DNA of 64,000 nt from contig CM049317.1 of NCBI GenBank assembly GCA_026874595.1, forward strand, positions 56,554,118-56,618,117, written 5' to 3'. Positions 12,435-24,113 of the stretch are shown piece by piece. Each line of letters opens with the position of its first letter. The stretch's first letter is position 1. Position numbers and translations under genes: made by a program. This stretch comes from Sipunculus nudus. Its lineage: Eukaryota > Annelida > Sipuncula > Golfingiida > Sipunculidae. Below the pieces are notes generated by a model. It saw only the letters and a program-made list of their open reading frames with translations, searched no databases and was not told the DNA's origin.

Positions 12435-12613
12435 CATAGTATTCCGACTTTGTCTAGGGATACTATTATACAACATGTTTTTTTTTAAATACCAGAGTTA
12501 GAATAACTCGGCGGCGGCGGCGGGGGGCCGTCGTGAAACAATAGTATCCCGATTTTGTCTGGGGATACTATTATACAACATGTTTATTGAAAAATACCAG
12601 AGTTAGAACAACT
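12435..12613. repeat. 73-bp direct duplication around a CGG-rich spacer
   Basis: Two copies of about 73 bp (12435-12508 and 12541-12613) differ at a few bases. They are separated by a short GC-only spacer containing (CGG)n. The second copy opens with a perfect 11-bp inverted repeat, AATAGTATCCC and GGGATACTATT, around 11 bases. Confidence 0.75.
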
Positions 12614-14691
12614 ATAAAAAAAGAACTGACTCGACCACAATATATGGCTGGAAAAGTCGAGGAAACTATTTAAAGTCATGATGTGTATACGCATTGGGAT
12701 TACGTGCAGATTAACATCTAGAACATTACAGAGGAAGAATATTGGCACAAGACGGGGTTATATTAATATGTCTCATACAGAAACATAGAAGCACAGAGGT
12801 TATGGATAAAACAAGGAAGTATCATTTCATAAACAGTAATATGGAGAAACTAGACGGAAAAGAGCATACAAACTAGAAATATGATTTTTAGAAATTCAGG
12901 CCTATTACGTGTTGGCGGTTCTTATTGCCGGGTTCTCTGCTACCCATGTTAGCATTCACTTTTTGACCCTATATTCCCAGGTTTATTGGTGCATAAGTTT
13001 CCAAACAGGTGTTTGCATTTACTTATCCGTCCCATATTCCTATGTTCAATCATTCATATATGTAACTGCGAATTCCTGTATATTCTTAGGAGAGCTTTCC
13101 GGATCCGGATCATGAGCCGGACCCAAATAGAGATCTAATCGATTTTACATCGGAACATTCCCGAGGTGCCCTGAAAATTACACGGGATTCCGTTCATTAC
13201 TGCGTGAGTTATGTTGTGAAGAAACACACATACAAACACACACGTATACGAACGGGAATGAACGCATACCTTTTTGGCGGAGGCAATGAAGGGACATACG
13301 GGAACGAACGGTTTGAGTATTGAGATTCCCATTAAAGAAAACATCGATCAGATCAGAAGCCGAGAAAAACAGAGAGGCACATGGATATATATAATGGTGA
13401 AAGAAGTGAAAGCAGTCCACAGGGGGGAAAAACACGGATCAAGTTCAGAAGTATTAATCAGGGAGACACATGGGGCTGTATGATCAGTCTGGATATGAGA
13501 CAAATCTCTGGACAACCATGGATCACACGCACATGCGAATGTCAAAGACTCACGGCAAAGTCTGGACAATGGGGATTTCAGGGTGATCGTGAAGCTGCGG
13601 TCAGGACATACGCATTTGCGGTGCAGTCAAAGATGCGGGAAAGTAACCCATGTGAGGAGCAAAAATCCTGAATATTTCAGAAGATGTTGGCAACAGAGAG
13701 CGCATGCATATAGATGGACGGTGGATGGATACAAGAAAACAGGAAAACAAAGTTTATTCCAGAAGCAGAGGAAGAAATGGAGGTGTATGGAGAATATTGT
13801 GAGAGAAATAGAGAATAATTCAGTGAGATAAATATAGATAAGATCAGAATCATATAGATAAAATAAGAATGAAATGAAAAAAAAAACAGTTGAGGATTAC
13901 AAGGAAACGATCGGAAAAAGAAAAAGAAATATTAATGTCCAGGAAAGCCATAGAAAATTTTGCAGACCTTAAATGATACTTAAAAGGTCCATAGAGAAGA
14001 TCTGTGTATAGGACGACAGTTTGGACATGTTAAAAAGTACATCACATCGGTGTCCAAGAAGAGCAGAGGACACAGAAGAGACAGAAACTCAAGAAAATAA
14101 TAAATTTTGGTCATTTGAAACAAAATTAGAATTGTAGGAGCAAAATAAAGAAACTCGGGAATAATGTATTATATTACTGTGATATGTCATGATTAAATAT
14201 ATGTGTATTTGAAAATGTAGGTTTATGAGAGTCGTGCATGAGGGCAAAGTAATCCCACTGCTTTCACCAAAACGCCCAGTACAACAGGTCGTCTGTATAT
14301 ATTTCGATATGACTGAATCTTTCTCACCAAAGAAGGCGTGTAAGAAAACAAGCAAGTTCTTTCACCATGCTTTCCAGACGACGTCAATATATAGGAGATG
14401 GAGTATATATATATACCCCCGACCCCCACTGTTTAGCTAGGGGGAGAGGGTGTGGTCAATGTAACCCCCCTCCCTCCGCAATTCAGAGGAAATATTTAAT
14501 TATAAAAAAATGAAATATTTTAATAATTATAGAATAATTATAAAGTTTAGTTCCATTTTTCAGTTTACTATGAAATTTTATATATCTAAACCTGGTTTAG
14601 AATGAACCTATACTGGGAACGTAATCCTTTTTTAAACATTATCTTGCATTGTAATATGTTAAAAGCGTCACACAGACAAACATTTATATAC

Positions 14692-14698
<7 letters not shown>
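12614..14698. other. Intergenic DNA without AT arrays; no gene recognised
   Basis: About 2 kb of mixed composition. The part at 12900-13800 is GC-elevated and purine-rich on the plus strand, which yields several overlapping 60-96 residue open frames in different frames. None shows a domain, signal peptide or splice support, so none is called. A short low-complexity C-rich tract lies at 14464-14478. Confidence 0.45.

Positions 14699-14741
<43 letters not shown>
14699..14741. repeat. (AT)n microsatellite
   Basis: About 21 uninterrupted AT dinucleotides. Confidence 0.95.
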
Positions 14742-14744
<3 letters not shown>

Positions 14745-15179
14745 TAAACAAATGTGTCCACACTGTGATTTTCCTCCCACGCCTGCAAGTCATCAACCCA
14801 CTCTTGAAGATAAATTGACGCCATTGATCTTTACAAAATTAACGTTTCACGGGAGTTGTCAGCCATGAGACACGTACAAGCAGGCAAAGCATAAGAAAAC
14901 GAGCATGCAGGAACATCTACCAATAATGATCTATATTGATATGTAGTCCGAACCTACATACCTCCGCTAGAATCCGGTGTTCTTGCAGGTGTACACAGAG
15001 CATATAGTACACCAACCTAGTTCGAAGTTGAGCTCTAGATCAAAACCACCGCTAAATATCTATAAATGGCTGTGGCTCCAGTCCCGGATAAAGAAGTAGC
15101 CGTACGTCACAGTTTTTTGTATTTTTTTTTGTGGAGTTTACCTCTTTCATTCTTTTGAATCTAAGAACTACTGAAAAGC
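14742..15179. other. Intergenic DNA, nothing recognised
   Basis: Unique sequence; no gene or clear repeat is visible. Confidence 0.5.
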
Positions 15180-15690
15180 GGAGTATTCCTAGACAGAGGA
15201 GCAGAATTACATCAGATGTATGAAAATATAAGCCTTGTCAGTATGTAAATCAATAGGCCGGTCCTGTGACCTTGTGATGACGAAAACCCAAGGGATTGTT
15301 CCTCTACTGGTAGATGAGCCATATATATGTGGAAAATGGAAGGTTTTCGATGAAACTGTGCTTGAAATGTCTCCACAAGCTTCTGTCACCATTTGTCACA
15401 ATTGTCACCTTGAGCCTTATGTCTATTGGCAGTTGAGCAATATGAGACAGATGGAAGGCTTGGAATGACCCTGACCTTTGACCGTGTGATGCCAAAATCA
15501 GTAGTTTACTTTTCCTGTTGGCAAGTAAACCATTTGCGACGGATGGAAAGCTTAGGATTTAACGTTTGGCGTAAAATGGAATCTTTTTAAAGAAGTGGGC
15601 CCTGTGCCCTTGACCTTTGACCTTGTGCCCCAAAAATCTATAGGGTTCTTCCCCTTTTGACAGAGAAACGATATATGGGAGATGGCCCCC
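15180..15690 (-). repeat. Further AGGTCA-repeat composite fragment
   Basis: Contains CCTGACCTTTGACCGTGTG near 15470 and CCTTGACCTTTGACCTTGTG near 15608, with degenerate subunits from about 15240. The intervening sequence (GGCAAGTAAACCATT, ATGGAAAGCTTAGG) matches the subunits at 11-12 kb in the same orientation. Confidence 0.55.
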
Positions 15691-15904
15691 GCTTATCCGT
15701 GTGAAGCCATACCAACGTATCTTGAACAGAAAAAGTCTCCCGGTTTAGCTTAAGTCATAAACGAACATCTTATCTTTAGAACCTTTGATCTAAATCCTTT
15801 TGTTTCTAGTTTATATTTATTCAAATGTTCATTTAAGGTAGAAGATCTACCATCGAAAAAGGAAACAAAGGCTTACTGTTACAAAAAGTTAGCAAAAGAG
15901 TTGT

Positions 15905-16180
15905 AGGATTTATGTCCCCTTCCTAATAACTGACACAGAAGACTTACAAATTGACTTCCCGGTGGTAACACCCATAGGACGCTTTTGAGGTGATAGGGCC
16001 CGCCATACGCAGATGGCACTTAATCTAGTGCCCATTTGTATTGCTGGGTAGACATAAGCACACTTGTGGCTGAGACCTTGCTTAAGGGTCTTAGCAAAGA
16101 AGGGAGGGGCTACGGGATTCGAACCCATGACCACTTGATCACAAGTCCGGCATCTATGCCATTACACCACCACGCTCCAA
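15905..16180 (-). mobile_element. tRNA-derived SINE
   Basis: Read on the minus strand, the element starts near 16178 with a tRNA-like head. An A-box-like GTGGTGTAATGG is followed about 45 bases later by a B box GGTTCGAATCCCG (around 16100-16115). The remaining roughly 170 bp is an unrelated body. The head cannot fold a normal anticodon arm (ACTTG TGAT CAAGT leaves a four-base loop), so a working tRNA gene is unlikely. No clear target duplication is visible. The minus-strand frame at 15910-16134 is a shadow of this SINE. Confidence 0.65.
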
Positions 16181-16392
16181 AAGTCATGGCAACAGTCATG
16201 GCAAAACGCAAATGAATCCAGACAAGCATTGCGATATCACATTATGTTGTTCTATATATAAATTATATGATCAGGTTTTACTAGACATGATTGTGATATA
16301 ACCTTCTTTACACGATATTACATTTTATGACCCATGCCTCTCTACTGATACATAAATGTTTATCAGCAATACCACACTGCACGAAAGCACAC

Positions 16393-16676
16393 TTTATCAT
16401 GTTAACAATGGTAATATTCTTTATCATGTTAATGGTATGTTACTTATTATGTTAACAATGGTAGTATTCTTTATCATGTTAACAATGGTAGTATACTTTA
16501 TCATGTTAACAATGGTAGTATTCTTTATCATGTTAACAATGGTAGTATACTTTATCATGTTACGATGGTAGTATTCTTTATCATGTTAACAGTGGTAGTA
16601 TTCTTTATCATGTTAACAATGGTAGTATACTTTATCATGTTAACAATGGTAGTATTCTTTATCATGTTAACAATGG
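16393..16676. repeat. 27-bp minisatellite, about 10.5 units
   Basis: The unit runs TTTATCATGTTAAC, then AATGGTAGTATTC. The last bases alternate TTC and TAC between many neighbouring units, giving a partial 54-bp higher-order period. Units 2-3 and 6 carry small deletions. Because 27 is a multiple of three, the array reads as an open frame with a nine-residue repeat, which is not evidence of coding. Confidence 0.95.
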
Positions 16677-16982
16677 CTTCATTTTTTTGTACCTGCTTTC
16701 TAGATAGTGACAAAGCATTCGACATAGTTTGGTGATGGTCTGTTTTTTTTTAAGTTGTTTAGAACCGGTATCAATGGGAAACTGTCGCGAATCCTAAAAA
16801 AATCGTATATACAAAGACTTAGAGCTCTATTCTAGTATTTAAAGGCATCAAATATGCTATATGTTTGTATTCCCCCTTTTTGTACTTAAAATAGATATTA
16901 GTTTAGTAAGTTTCTAAAAAATTACGTAACCACAGTACGAAAGTGGGAAATATTAACGAGGGAGTTTCAGCTATGGCTGATG

Positions 16983-17047
<65 letters not shown>

Positions 17048-17486
17048 TTGGGGGGGGGCTTTAATTTAGAAGAGGGAATATGCTCATCTCGGTTTCATTC
17101 TTCGGTATTGTTTGTACCACGTATGTTATACGGAGCAGAACTATCCGGAATAACTTGAAACGTGAAATTTCATGCAGTAAGAGAGAAACCATCGATTTTG
17201 TATAAAATTGTCCGTAACCTGCATGGGTTCACAGCGATTTAGCTCTTGCACTTTCAGCCATGCCCCGATTCCCTGCTTTCATTGATAATGCTAAATTTTT
17301 GCAGTTGCACAGATTGATCAATCTTCAAGATAACCAAATCATTTTTATATACACAAAGACTTATCTGATGTTTTTACACCAAATAGGACTTTCACAGTTT
17401 GTGAAAGATATCTCAAAGATTCTCGCCTCATACGACTTAAAAACACATCCAACCAGTTTCGATCTTGATCGGCAACATTAGAACAC
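16677..17486. repeat. AT-rich DNA with a 60-bp (AT)n array
   Basis: The (AT)n array spans 16984-17044 and is followed directly by T6 and G9 homopolymers. The remainder shows no gene. Confidence 0.85.
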
Positions 17487-17660
17487 ATGGGCGGATCAAG
17501 GAGGGTCCAACCTAGGAGGACTAATGAAACACCTAAAAAAAGGTCCCAAGGTCTGGAAAAGGGGTGCGGGGTCCAGGCCGCAAAATTGTGTCTGAAACCC
17601 TTAAAAAAAGGTTGCTTCGGATGAAAAAGGAGTCCGGGGTCCGGCTCCCTCACCCCCTTT
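17487..17660. mobile_element. Fragment related to the GGCGCGGATC-ended element
   Basis: Starts ATGGGCGGATCAAGGAGGGT, like the left end of the element at 20082-20306. It then contains two similar segments about 75 bp apart that include GGGGTCCAGG and GGGGTCCGGC. No matching right terminus is seen. Confidence 0.35.
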
Positions 17661-17706
17661 TTATAATACTGATTTTGTGTTATATATATTGTATACATAA
17701 TATTAG

Positions 17707-17710
<4 letters not shown>

Positions 17711-17747
<37 letters not shown>

Positions 17748-17799
17748 TATGCATGCACTATATGTAATAGACCGATGGGTCGGGTCAACGGATAGAATA

Positions 17800-17855
<56 letters not shown>

Positions 17856-18038
17856 TTATCTATATATATGTATCGTTCAAACATTTTAATTTATATAATT
17901 TAATTTAAATTTGTAATGTGTACTTCTTTAATACAGACATCGGATAAATTATTCTTATTTTCTTTTTTAGTCCACGTTTATATAACAGGAATATGTATGT
18001 CATGTGATATTGGTTCATTTATGTTACAGATTCAAAGA

Positions 18039-18086
<48 letters not shown>
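17711..18086. repeat. Three (AT)n microsatellites in close succession
   Basis: AT arrays at 17711-17740, 17802-17851 and 18041-18086, separated by short unique DNA. The 179-residue minus-strand frame across 17345-17884 is mostly an Ile-Tyr repeat translation. Confidence 0.95.
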
Positions 18087-18089
<3 letters not shown>

Positions 18090-18491
18090 TTATCGGTTTG
18101 GGGGAGAATATTCTTTGCTCATTTCAGATTCTGGAATGGGGTTGTGGGCGTAGATTTAGGTCTTTCAGTAAGAGTTTACACCTGGTGTGAAGAGGCCATG
18201 CTCTCGCCCGGTATGTACAGCTTAATAGGCTAAGCTCAGTGTACATGCTTGATAAATGAGGTACCCATTTGTCTTCAGAGCCTTGAGCTGGAAGAAAGGC
18301 GTACAGGAGTAAAACGAAGTGAGGATTTGTGTACCGTTAGTCCCCTAGGCAAGATGGATGAATGGATGGTCACGTGACCCTTGACTTTCGAGCACCGCGA
18401 AAGGTTGTGAGAAAGTGAGTATACATGTTCTTACATTGTGATTTTAGTCTGTAATATATGCATGCGTAACTCCAAACCCTGTCTTTAACGA
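18087..18491. other. Intergenic DNA, nothing recognised
   Basis: Unique DNA of mixed composition without a recognisable gene or repeat. Confidence 0.55.
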
Positions 18492-18644
18492 TATGCTGAA
18501 ACCTTTGTAATAAGACTGGCCAAAAGTGGTCTTAAATCACAGGTGGTCTAATTAGACAGGTCGGTTATAAACGATGTGAATGCTTTCGGTTCACTCAAAT
18601 GTGGTCTTATCACTCAGGTGGTCTTTCAGGCAGGTTCCACTGTA
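18492..18644. mobile_element. TA-flanked pogo/Tigger-like MITE, 153 bp
   Basis: The right end reads AGGTTCCACTGTA and the left end TATGCTGAAACCT, matching an inverted TACAGTGRAACCT terminus with TA at the outer edge. Internal GTGGTCTTA/GGTGGTCTTTCAGG motifs are shared in reverse complement with the copy at 28646-28822. pogo-group elements duplicate TA on insertion and have CAGT ends, which fits. No coding capacity. Confidence 0.6.
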
Positions 18645-20081
18645 TGTAATTTAATAATGTGATTTACTCATGCGGTGACTGATTTAATTTAAATGCTACA
18701 TTTAAGATATGGGCGATCGATCTGCTCAATATATGTAATATATTGTTACAAAGTACACACATATACATACAGGTCTATAGGCGTACACTTGACGTCCAGC
18801 CGTTAACTATTAGTTCTGGTCTCTTCGGTCTGATTGCGTAAGGCCCCACCCAACCCAGCGTCTGCGCGATGAGGCTGATGGCTTCCCCTCGACCCCTGCT
18901 TAATACCCCATATGGATATATATAGAGAGATAGAGTGTTTTCTGTTAAAGTATATTCTTCATTTGCAACCAGGTCCTTATTTATATTTCTTAGAATAATA
19001 GAGTTTCAGGTGGGCCTCTTTGTTCTCTTTATGTGCATATATGCCAAGATACCTTACCTAATTTCATTTTCCAGTCATTAATCATTTTTCAATCGATAAA
19101 TTAAAATCCCCATGGTATAATCTAAGTTTATTTCACATTACAAGTTAATTATAATTCGTGATTACGTCACAATTAGTATTACTGATAAAGTGTTGTGTGA
19201 GCTATCTAGCATGGTATTGTTTATTGTTGAGCGTATAGTAGTCTTTGGATTATATACATTTTAAGCGTTAACAAGAAACACACTTTTACACTGACTGGAC
19301 CAGATAGCGATATCAGCACCAGCTTTGCAACCCCTGTTTCGTTAAGGTCCTCACTCGCGCCTCTAGAATGTATAAGTGTACTAGGATAGCACTGAAAAGG
19401 ATGTCAAGGCTCAGGTCTCGAGTCCAGAGTAAGTCTCGAGCAGCCTGCTGTTTCAATATATTTTTGGTGTATGTGCATGGTGCGAACCTGTACGGCTTTG
19501 ATATATTGATTGAACATCGTCTTAACGTCTGTCTGAGTTCGAGTTTGACGAGATAACCTGCAAGTCGGCAACCCCTGACAATATCACTGGCATGTATAGG
19601 GGTGTTGGCGCTAATGGGGCCTATTCATACCCATGCCGTCTATATATATATATATGAAGGAAAGATAATCCCTGAATCTCTTATGATAAAGGGCAAGAAA
19701 ATGCAAATCCCACCGTACACTGGCTGTCTGTTTTGTTTGTATCAACTTGTTTATATAACATAAATAAACAAGGATATTTGTCAGCAGGTCAGACGATTTC
19801 GTAAGAGTTTCGCAAAGAGCATTTTGCAACTTAGTGACATTTAAAATTCTGCAGATAAGCAACCAAATGCCATAGGTTACAAGGTTTTCCCGTTTGTCAA
19901 CATTACTGTGTTAACTGACAGCTTCTATATAAACATAGGCTATAAACACACCGATTCACCCGTCACGGGGACGTACGTTATTAAAACTTTTCTTGACAGG
20001 AATTATCTAGAGTTCATTCATATTTGCATGGAGTAAGTCAGAAATAAAATTGATTCAATAGAAACTGTATAGATGAAAAGC
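18645..20081. other. Intergenic DNA, no gene recognised
   Basis: Mostly unique AT-rich sequence. 18780-18910 is GC-elevated. 19400-19555 contains several GAGTC/CTCGAG motifs that may be a decayed copy of the element at 4034-4533. Confidence 0.5.
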
Positions 20082-20306
20082 AGGCGCGGATCAAGAGGGG
20101 GATTTTGGGGTCGAACCCCCCCCCCCCCCCCACCCCCCTGCTCTCAACCAACGACCTCTTTTTAGACAAATCCTATGTATGATGGGGGGTTTTGTGGGTC
20201 GAGACCCCCCCCCCCTCTCAAACAACGACCTTTTTAGACAATTTTCATGCATGACACCCGTTGACCCCTCCCTGCAAAAAAAAAAAAAAATCCTGGATCC
20301 GCGCCT
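20082..20306. mobile_element. 225-bp MITE with GGCGCGGATC ends
   Basis: Terminal inverted repeats AGGCGCGGATC (left) and GATCCGCGCCT (right) are exact. The element is flanked by GAAAAGC on both sides (20075-20081 and 20308-20314, one extra base on the right), a likely target-site duplication. The body has two similar C-rich segments with ACGACCT motifs and a poly-A tract. It encodes nothing. Confidence 0.7.
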
Positions 20307-20740
20307 AGAAAAGCTAGCTTTAAGTACATGTATGAGAACAAAATAAAAATAATAATAAGATATAAAATATAAATAAAATATAAAATATAGAACATGTATA
20401 AAAAGAATGAGAGTCAATAGATAATTAAAAAACATAATTTTAATGATTTAGGAGGTTTATCATTTAAAGAAAAGATTCCTTTTTTTGCAATTTTTAATAA
20501 ACATTTCGGGGCAAAATTTACATGAAACAACTTAATATATGATCATATGAGTCAAAATGTTCATTTTCTGACTTTGTCATGTTTCCTTATTTTCTTGAAG
20601 TTTTTTCTTTGTAAAGTAAAATGAAACTTTCCACGAGCAGAGTCAAACACCTTTTAATATTGAGTGTGAACTTATATCCTTTAACGTAATCAGGAACAAG
20701 CGAAATGCGGTAAATGTTCAGGAAATGAGCTAAGTTAAAA
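20307..20740. other. AT-rich intergenic DNA, nothing recognised
   Basis: No gene or clear repeat. Confidence 0.55.
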
Positions 20741-20948
20741 TACAGTATATAGAACCTATATATCTGAAAGAACACCTGTCTATAATAAGACCATTTGTCT
20801 GTTAAGACCTCGACCGTTGTGTGAACAGGATACATTCACACACTGCTTATAAGTCTTATTTAAGGGTATATACTTTATTAAGTAAATTAAGACCACTATT
20901 GGCTAGTCCCACGGGTAGTCACATTATATATACACACGTTTCACTGTA
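20741..20948. mobile_element. TA-flanked pogo/Tigger-like MITE, 208 bp
   Basis: Begins TACAGTATATAGAACCT and ends GTTTCACTGTA. Internal CTGAAAGAACACCTGTCT and AAGACCA motifs match the copies at 18492-18644 and 28646-28822. Confidence 0.55.
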
Positions 20949-22737
20949 CTAGACTTTCGGAATTCGATAGGTGGTTTCTTAATTCGAGTATGGGACATAA
21001 TTATATATAGAAATATTAGTATATGTACCAAAATAACTTTTTGCTAAATAAAGATGGAATGAATGGGAAATGGGCACTTGAGAAAAACTATTTTTTTTTA
21101 TCGTTTATCATGCAATAAACGAACAACATGAGAAATGTATAAAGATTGCGATTGTATAATCAATTCTTGCCCAACCTATCTTTGTGTGGTAGTCGGATCA
21201 CTTATCAAATAATAACAAATAGTTCATATTTCTTATTATTTATGGTAACCACCTCTATATTTTAGGCTGCTTTGTGTAATTCTTAATCTGAGTATATATG
21301 TACATCTACAGAGTTCCATTTCAGTCTAGGACTACCTGACAGGGATTCGCTTCCTATATCATGTTATTTGCATCCTGGTGTCATCCATGTCCGGTGTCTA
21401 CCACACCTGCGGGTCCTTGGTATGTAATATGTGCCCTTGCTTGGTCATAGCATCGACGACCCCCCCCCCCCCCTTCCCACTCATTTGTTTATGAGTCATA
21501 CACGGTTGCGGGGCACAGCCTTCCCATTAAGCCTGTACAACGCTCAACCTGGGCGGGACCGACCGTGAAAAATATTATCCCAACTGGAACTTACGACCTT
21601 CCGGGTTTGATTCTTTTGCGCTATCCCGTAAACACAGAACCATAATTCCTTGATACCGTCTTTGTTATTAAGGCTGAAATGGGTACTAGATTTGGAACAT
21701 GGACACTCCATCGGTATATGACTCGACGTGGACTCTAGTATTCGGTTATCACAATGATAATTTTAAAAGGAATATTAATTATTTAATATAAAAAATGGAA
21801 AAATCAGCGACTTTTCACTATGGATCTTATTCCCATTTGCTCATCGCAAACAACAAGTCGTATGATGTTTTACATTTAATCTGCATGTGAGGCGGTGCTC
21901 TATATGACACGTCAAAGTGCATGCAAAGGTCCCCTTATATTAATGATGGTTTCTTGAAATTATATTTACAAGCATAATCGTTAATTACGTGAATAACTTC
22001 TTAAATCTCTTTAGGTGCAGGTCCAAACGAGTCCTCAAAATCCGAAACCAGGACTCAAGTATTTGGTTCGAATTACTTGGACCCGAATACTGGAATACTC
22101 CTTTCAGTCGAAGAATCCACGAATACCCAATCATCCACAACATAATGTTGGACAATGCCGTATATCATACTATTAAAGTAATTAGATACAAGTCTCACTT
22201 CAATGAAAGAGAGAGCATTTGATGTCTGTTGAAGCTGGCAGAATGTAGTCAAAGACTCAGATAAAATAAGAAGAAACCAGCCTACTATCTATGCTTTCAT
22301 GTTTTGAGAGAGACCAGTCTATTTTCAATTGGCTTTTGCTAGTTAATCAGTTAAACGTTTGATAGATTAGCAGGAAGATTGTCGGGAGAGATGGTGACTG
22401 ATAGATTGGTCCGCTCACTGACACAATAGTTAACTGATTAACTAATTATCCCAAGATTTAATTATTTATTAATCTTGTTCACTGGTGCATCAGTCCATAC
22501 ATCCATCTATTCACACCCCTTGGCTTCATTTCTTTCGTCCGTCTGTTCGTCTTCTCTCACACGCCCCTACGTGCTCATATGCCCCGCGCTTTTACGTACA
22601 TTTACATACATTTGCATAAATTTTTACATACATTTGCATGCAATTTAGGCCTAGTTATTAATCCGTGTCCATTCTTTCATCTGTCCACAGACCTTTCTAT
22701 GAGCATGCGCACTGCACGTTTACTGTGATAAGTTTCA
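20949..22737. other. Intergenic DNA, no gene recognised
   Basis: Includes a GC-elevated stretch at about 21340-21660 with a poly-C run near 21460-21473, and possible decayed GAGTCC-type repeat at 21990-22150. A 77-residue plus-strand open frame (21989-22222) overlaps the latter and shows no domain. Confidence 0.5.
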
Positions 22738-22906
22738 TAGCATGATACAAGTGAGTTTCTGTGATTCGTGTGAGGGGTATAAACTGGCCTATAGAGGGGT
22801 ATAAAACAGCCTAGGCCAGAATATACCGCGGGGTATATTCTAGCCTAGGCTATAATATACCAAGGTATAAACTGGGCAGGGGGTAAAATCTGGGCTTTTA
22901 CATCGG
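22738..22906 (+). mobile_element. Right terminus of the 885-bp GGTATAAA element, copy C
   Basis: Matches the right end of the element at 37484-38368. The segment starting ATGATACAAGT, then TCTGTGATTCGT, GAGGGGTATAAACTGG and a terminal TTTTACATCGG appears in the same order. Only the right end is present. It abuts a truncated SINE head exactly at its terminus. Confidence 0.65.
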
Positions 22907-22956
22907 GTCACCAGCGTTGAGAGCCGAATGTTTTACCACTCGACTGTCCAGGCCCG
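22907..22956 (-). mobile_element. Truncated tRNA-derived SINE head
   Basis: On the minus strand it reads GGCCTGGACAGTCGAGTGG, then TAAAACATTCGGCTCTC, then CGCTGGTGAC. This is the same head as the SINE at 42965-43145. It stops just before the B box, where transposon copy C begins. Confidence 0.55.
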
Positions 22957-23248
22957 ATTCTTCCGCACACACACACACGCACACACACATACACACACTC
23001 ACACACACACACGCGTAGTGAAATTAACACACATGTGCACATGTTCTCCGTGCCTTAAAATGGAAATGATTAAAAAATACAATACTGTTAATTACTGATT
23101 TTACAACAAATGCATGGTTTCTCGATTTAATTATTGTTTCAACATGAAAATACATTGAATTCATAGAATGATGATGTTAAAAATATACCATATTATATAT
23201 GTGTATATGATTAAACTTTGTAATCATTTGGGTGAAATATCAACATAA
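22957..23248. repeat. (CA)n tract and AT-rich DNA
   Basis: An imperfect CA microsatellite lies at about 22967-23013. The rest is AT-rich without features. Confidence 0.7.
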
Positions 23249-23270
23249 CCCCCCCCCCCCTCTCTCTCTT

Positions 23271-23318
<48 letters not shown>

Positions 23319-23339
23319 CACACACAAACACACATACAT

Positions 23340-23375
<36 letters not shown>
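23249..23375. repeat. Compound microsatellite C/CT/CA/AT
   Basis: A 12-base poly-C run, then (CT)n to about 23315, then imperfect (CA)n, then (AT)n to 23375. Confidence 0.95.
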
Positions 23376-23377
<2 letters not shown>

Positions 23378-24009
23378 CAGGTAGTTTAACAGACCCTGTT
23401 GTCATGGAAATCCTGGGTCATGGATGCGACTCCGGTTTCGCGCATACATACGGTGACTGGTAACTGACAGTTGTACGCTTGTAATTCCTTTGATATCTAA
23501 ATCACGTTTTCGGACTGGTAAGCGTCTTTTCTTGGAACAGCCCGGTCGTAACGGACGTACGTCCAGTTCAAAGGTAAATCCAGAACCGCTCGTTGATTAC
23601 TTTCGTACAGTTAGTTAAATTTCACTTTCATCTGACACTTCTGCTTGACCCGTTGTAGGCTCGGCCTGTTAATCACGGACAAACAAAATCACTTAGTACT
23701 GATATATATATAGCGTATTATATTTTGTCGATGAAGGCATCTCGATCTTCACAAAAGAAAATTAATAAGTGTTAGCCTAATTTTTTTATCAGATTCGTTA
23801 TATCAAATATATTAAGTTGTTAATTGTTATTTAATGCAGGGGAAAACATATATACGTATACAGATAAACAAACACTGGTATATACATCACTAAAGGCCAA
23901 CCAGTCTGGTAAATTCCATTTATAGTGGGCGGATTATTTATGTTCATACACACACACACACATCTATATATTATAAATATAAACATATATAACGAACATT
24001 GAAAATAAA
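23376..24009. other. Intergenic DNA, nothing recognised
   Basis: Unique DNA with a short CA run near 23948-23961. No gene. Confidence 0.5.

Positions 24010-24113
<104 letters not shown>

Noticed and set aside
16090..16180. Possible tRNA gene on the minus strand
   Set aside because: Good A and B boxes, but the anticodon arm does not form a seven-base loop and the sequence continues into a SINE body.
16356..16571. Open frame with a repeated nine-residue MLTMVVFFI-type unit
   Set aside because: A 27-bp minisatellite is divisible by three, so it stays open by arithmetic. It is not a membrane protein gene.
16393..16676. CRISPR-like array
   Set aside because: Units are contiguous with no unique spacers and the DNA is eukaryotic.
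17345..17884. 179-residue minus-strand open frame
   Set aside because: More than a third is Ile-Tyr from two AT arrays, and the rest overlaps a transposon fragment.
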